Shown in pieces: positions 62,779 through 64,000 of a stretch of 64,000 nt of DNA. How positions within the stretch are numbered: the first letter of the stretch is position 1; each line of letters begins with the position of its first letter. Position numbers and translations under genes: made by a program. Origin of the DNA: Nostoc foliaceum FACHB-393 (GTDB taxonomy: Bacteria; Cyanobacteriota; Cyanobacteriia; Cyanobacteriales; Nostocaceae); the NCBI RefSeq assembly GCF_014698505.1, contig NZ_JACJTD010000032.1, positions 25,598-89,597 of the forward strand. Reading direction: 5' to 3'. The notes under the pieces are model-generated. The model made no database searches. It was not told the origin of the DNA and was given only the letters and a program-made list of their open reading frames with translations.

Positions 62779-63060
62779 TTAGTTGATTTGGGAAATCGCC
62801 TGTGCTACATCAAAGTCAGCCTGCGTCAGCCCACCTGCATCATGTGTTGTGAGTGTAATCTTCACTTTGTTGTAGGAAATCTCTATATCTGGATGATGTC
62901 CTGCCGACTCAGCAGGCTCAACCAGCTTATTGACAAACTCAATTGCTTGGATAAAATTCTTGAATGTGCGGGTAATTTGCAACTTGGAGCCTTCAACAGT
63001 CCAACCTGACAAAACTTTTGTACGTTCTTGAATTTCTGCGTCAGTCAGTAGTTGTGCCAT
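62779..63060 (-). CDS. 4a-hydroxytetrahydrobiopterin dehydratase (pterin carbinolamine dehydratase)
   Basis: The 93-residue protein is a full PCD/DCoH domain: 'LSGWTVEGSKLQITRTFKNF', then 'AESAGHHPDIEISYNKVKIT' with the catalytic His pair, and 'LTTHDAGGLTQADFDVA'. It regenerates pterin cofactor by dehydrating the 4a-carbinolamine. Cyanobacteria often carry it without an obvious aromatic amino-acid hydroxylase next to it; none is seen here. Confidence 0.95.
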   Translation of the reverse strand: MAQLLTDAEIQERTKVLSGWTVEGSKLQITRTFKNFIQAIEFVNKLVEPAESAGHHPDIEISYNKVKITLTTHDAGGLTQADFDVAQAISQIN

Positions 63061-63354
63061 ATCAAAAAATTCCTATTTTTTGTATTGTCTTGATCACATT
63101 ATGTATTTCATCAAATTAAATCCCTTTTATTCTCTACAGAGAAAAGATGGGAGGATAAACTAGGGCATAATGCGTATGTACATATTTAAATCAGACTTAG
63201 TAGATAGACCTTATTGCTCACATTTGGTCAGACGCCAAGGTTTGTATACAAGATATTTTTATTTTTAAGAAAAGTTAAACACGTTGGCTTTGCCTGCGGC
63301 AGGCGTCGCTATCTTAAATTTTCAAAAGTAACTATTGATAAAACATAAAGTCAC

Positions 63355-63406
63355 CCATAAAAAACTATCCGCTCTGATTTAGATCAAGCGATCTAAATTA
63401 GAGCGG
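63355..63406 (-). terminator. intrinsic terminator ending the structured-RNA unit
   Basis: CCGCTCTGATTTAGATC (63369-63385) and its complement (63390-63406) form a 17-bp stem with a 4-nt loop and a single G-U position. On the minus strand it is followed by ATAGTTTTTTATG. It ends any minus-strand transcript from the region up to ~63650, well before the pterin dehydratase gene. Confidence 0.8.
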
Positions 63407-63620
63407 TCTAGCGGGTCTTCAGGTTGCAACCAGACTGCCGGATGGAACTCCGAGCTTGCCTAGCTACTTGAGCTAACTTAGTATCTCAAAGATAACTAAG
63501 GCTAACTTTTAGAGAACAGCCCCGGCGCGCAGCCGGCTAACTGCAACCTGATGACCCATGCATTTACTACTTTCTATCATGGGCATCACCTCCTTATTGC
63601 CTAAGCGGTCTTAGTCTCAA
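63407..63620 (-). ncRNA. candidate structured RNA with alternative hairpins
   Basis: Read on the minus strand this region holds several stems: CTAAG-ACCG-CTTAG near 63600-63615. Hairpin A pairs 63578-63587 with 63550-63560. Hairpin B pairs 63542-63557 with 63413-63428 (15 of 16 bases), closing the ~113-nt interior. Within that interior are GCCGGC stems (63522-63536) and a TTAGTATC hairpin (63478-63500). A and B share 63550-63557, so they cannot form together. A terminator follows at once. This resembles an attenuator or a regulated small mRNA. I recognise no known RNA family. Confidence 0.5.
63509..63580 (-). CDS. 23-codon small ORF with full-length Shine-Dalgarno match
   Basis: The frame reads 'MIESSKCMGHQVAVSRLR' then AGAVL and a TAA stop. 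It is preceded 4 nt upstream by TAAGGAGGTGAT (63585-63596 on this strand), complementary to the whole 3' tail of 16S rRNA. Such a match is rare by chance and argues for translation. The start codon and part of the site lie inside hairpin A, so access could be switched. The peptide is basic with one Cys and is not hydrophobic. It could be a leader peptide or a functional micro-protein. Confidence 0.5.
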   Translation of the reverse strand: MIESSKCMGHQVAVSRLRAGAVL

Positions 63621-63696
63621 AAGGGTAGAGTTTTTACTCTGTGTTTATAACCTTCACCTAACATAACACATAAATTTAAAGATATTAACCATATAT

Positions 63697-63726
63697 AAAA
63701 AAATCCCCCACCAAAAGGCGGGAGAT
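63697..63726 (-). terminator. terminator of psbD
   Basis: On the minus strand ATCTCCCGCC-TTTT-GGTGGGGGAT is followed by seven T residues. It lies 120 nt downstream of the D2 stop codon and separates psbD from the structured-RNA unit. Confidence 0.8.
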
Positions 63727-63845
63727 GAATGGAGAATGGGGAATATTGACACTTTATTGGCTTATGCCAAGGAGATTATTTAATCTGGGTGGTGTCAATT
63801 TTCGGCAACCACAACCCTAATTCAAGTCATGGTCGACTTTTAACA

Positions 63846-64000
63846 TTAGAGAGCGTTACCGCGAGGTAGAACTTCCTCAGGGAATACAAATTGTTCGTGG
63901 GGTTGATCTTGAGGAGCCATCCAAGCGCGGATACCCTCATTCAGCAAAATGTTTTTGGTATAGAAGGTTTCAAACTCAGGGTCTTCCGCCGCCCGCAATT
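63846..64000 (-). CDS. psbD: photosystem II D2 protein, C-terminal end (5'-truncated by window)
   Basis: The minus-strand frame entering from the right edge encodes the D2 C-terminus: 'EDPEFETFYTKNILLNEGIR', 'AWMAPQDQPHEQFVFPEEVL', then PRGNAL and a TAA stop at 63846-63848. D2 is a core subunit that, with D1, binds the reaction-centre chlorophylls and quinone QA in the thylakoid membrane. In the usual psbDC operon psbC overlaps the end of psbD. Here a terminator follows and no psbC frame overlaps, so this is probably an additional, stand-alone psbD copy. Confidence 0.93.
   Translation of the reverse strand, partial: LRAAEDPEFETFYTKNILLNEGIRAWMAPQDQPHEQFVFPEEVLPRGNAL

Overview
The window looks like a chromosomal segment from a filamentous, heterocyst-type cyanobacterium of the Nostoc/Anabaena group. 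This rests on a partial photosystem II D2 gene at the right edge, the very frequent HIP1 octamer (GCGATCGC) in genes and spacers, an SLH-domain/porin outer-membrane protein, cyanobacterial-type housekeeping genes, and the short tandem heptamers and dispersed hairpins that fill spacers in Nostoc genomes. No complete insertion sequence, CRISPR array, rRNA or tRNA gene was recognised.

Layout. 1-3000: end of an HtrA-type protease gene, a decayed toxin-antitoxin pair, a metallo-beta-lactamase-fold protein that has lost its metal motif, panD and ppa. 3000-6700: a small membrane protein, a long hairpin-rich spacer, a DUF362 protein and an ATPase-fold protein with a degraded P-loop. 6800-13000: a P2-type cation ATPase with a palindromic operator candidate, aspA, pgsA and an S66 carboxypeptidase. 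13000-18700: an accessory segment with FkbM and class I methyltransferases, a decayed S66 fragment, GT2 and GT4 glycosyltransferases and a sugar-type ABC binding lipoprotein. 18700-28800: hemE, a reductase-like SDR, a MITE-like element, a B12-binding radical SAM protein, a TPR protein, a DUF711 protein facing a 2OG-Fe dioxygenase, sfsA and a fasciclin protein. 29600-34700: small membrane protein, a nonsense-disrupted monooxygenase-like pseudogene, phasin-like protein, FKBP isomerase, dnaB, rplI and gloB.

35100-45700 is a polysaccharide locus. It holds two glycosyltransferases, a large ABC exporter with a C-terminal extension resembling two histidine-kinase dimerisation (HisKA) modules, a GT4 enzyme, a GT10 (fucosyltransferase-like) enzyme, three tandem paralogous sugar transferases, and a convergent GT-A protein. 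The tight spacing (3-17 nt at most junctions) suggests one operon that makes and exports a glycan, comparable to exopolysaccharide or heterocyst-envelope (hepA-type) loci.

46000-63000: UbiB-type kinase, M1 aminopeptidase with HEAT repeats, DUF3352 protein, mscL, methyltransferase plus PrsW-like protease, tandem-domain QueD-like protein, DnaJ-domain protein, cysK with an upstream Rrf2 regulator, the porin, and pterin carbinolamine dehydratase.

63350-63600 holds the most unusual non-coding signal. A minus-strand structured unit contains a 23-codon ORF whose ribosome-binding site matches the full anti-Shine-Dalgarno sequence, two mutually exclusive long hairpins, and a strong intrinsic terminator. 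It lies just downstream of a psbD gene that is not followed by psbC. All calls come from reading the sequence; no database search was run.
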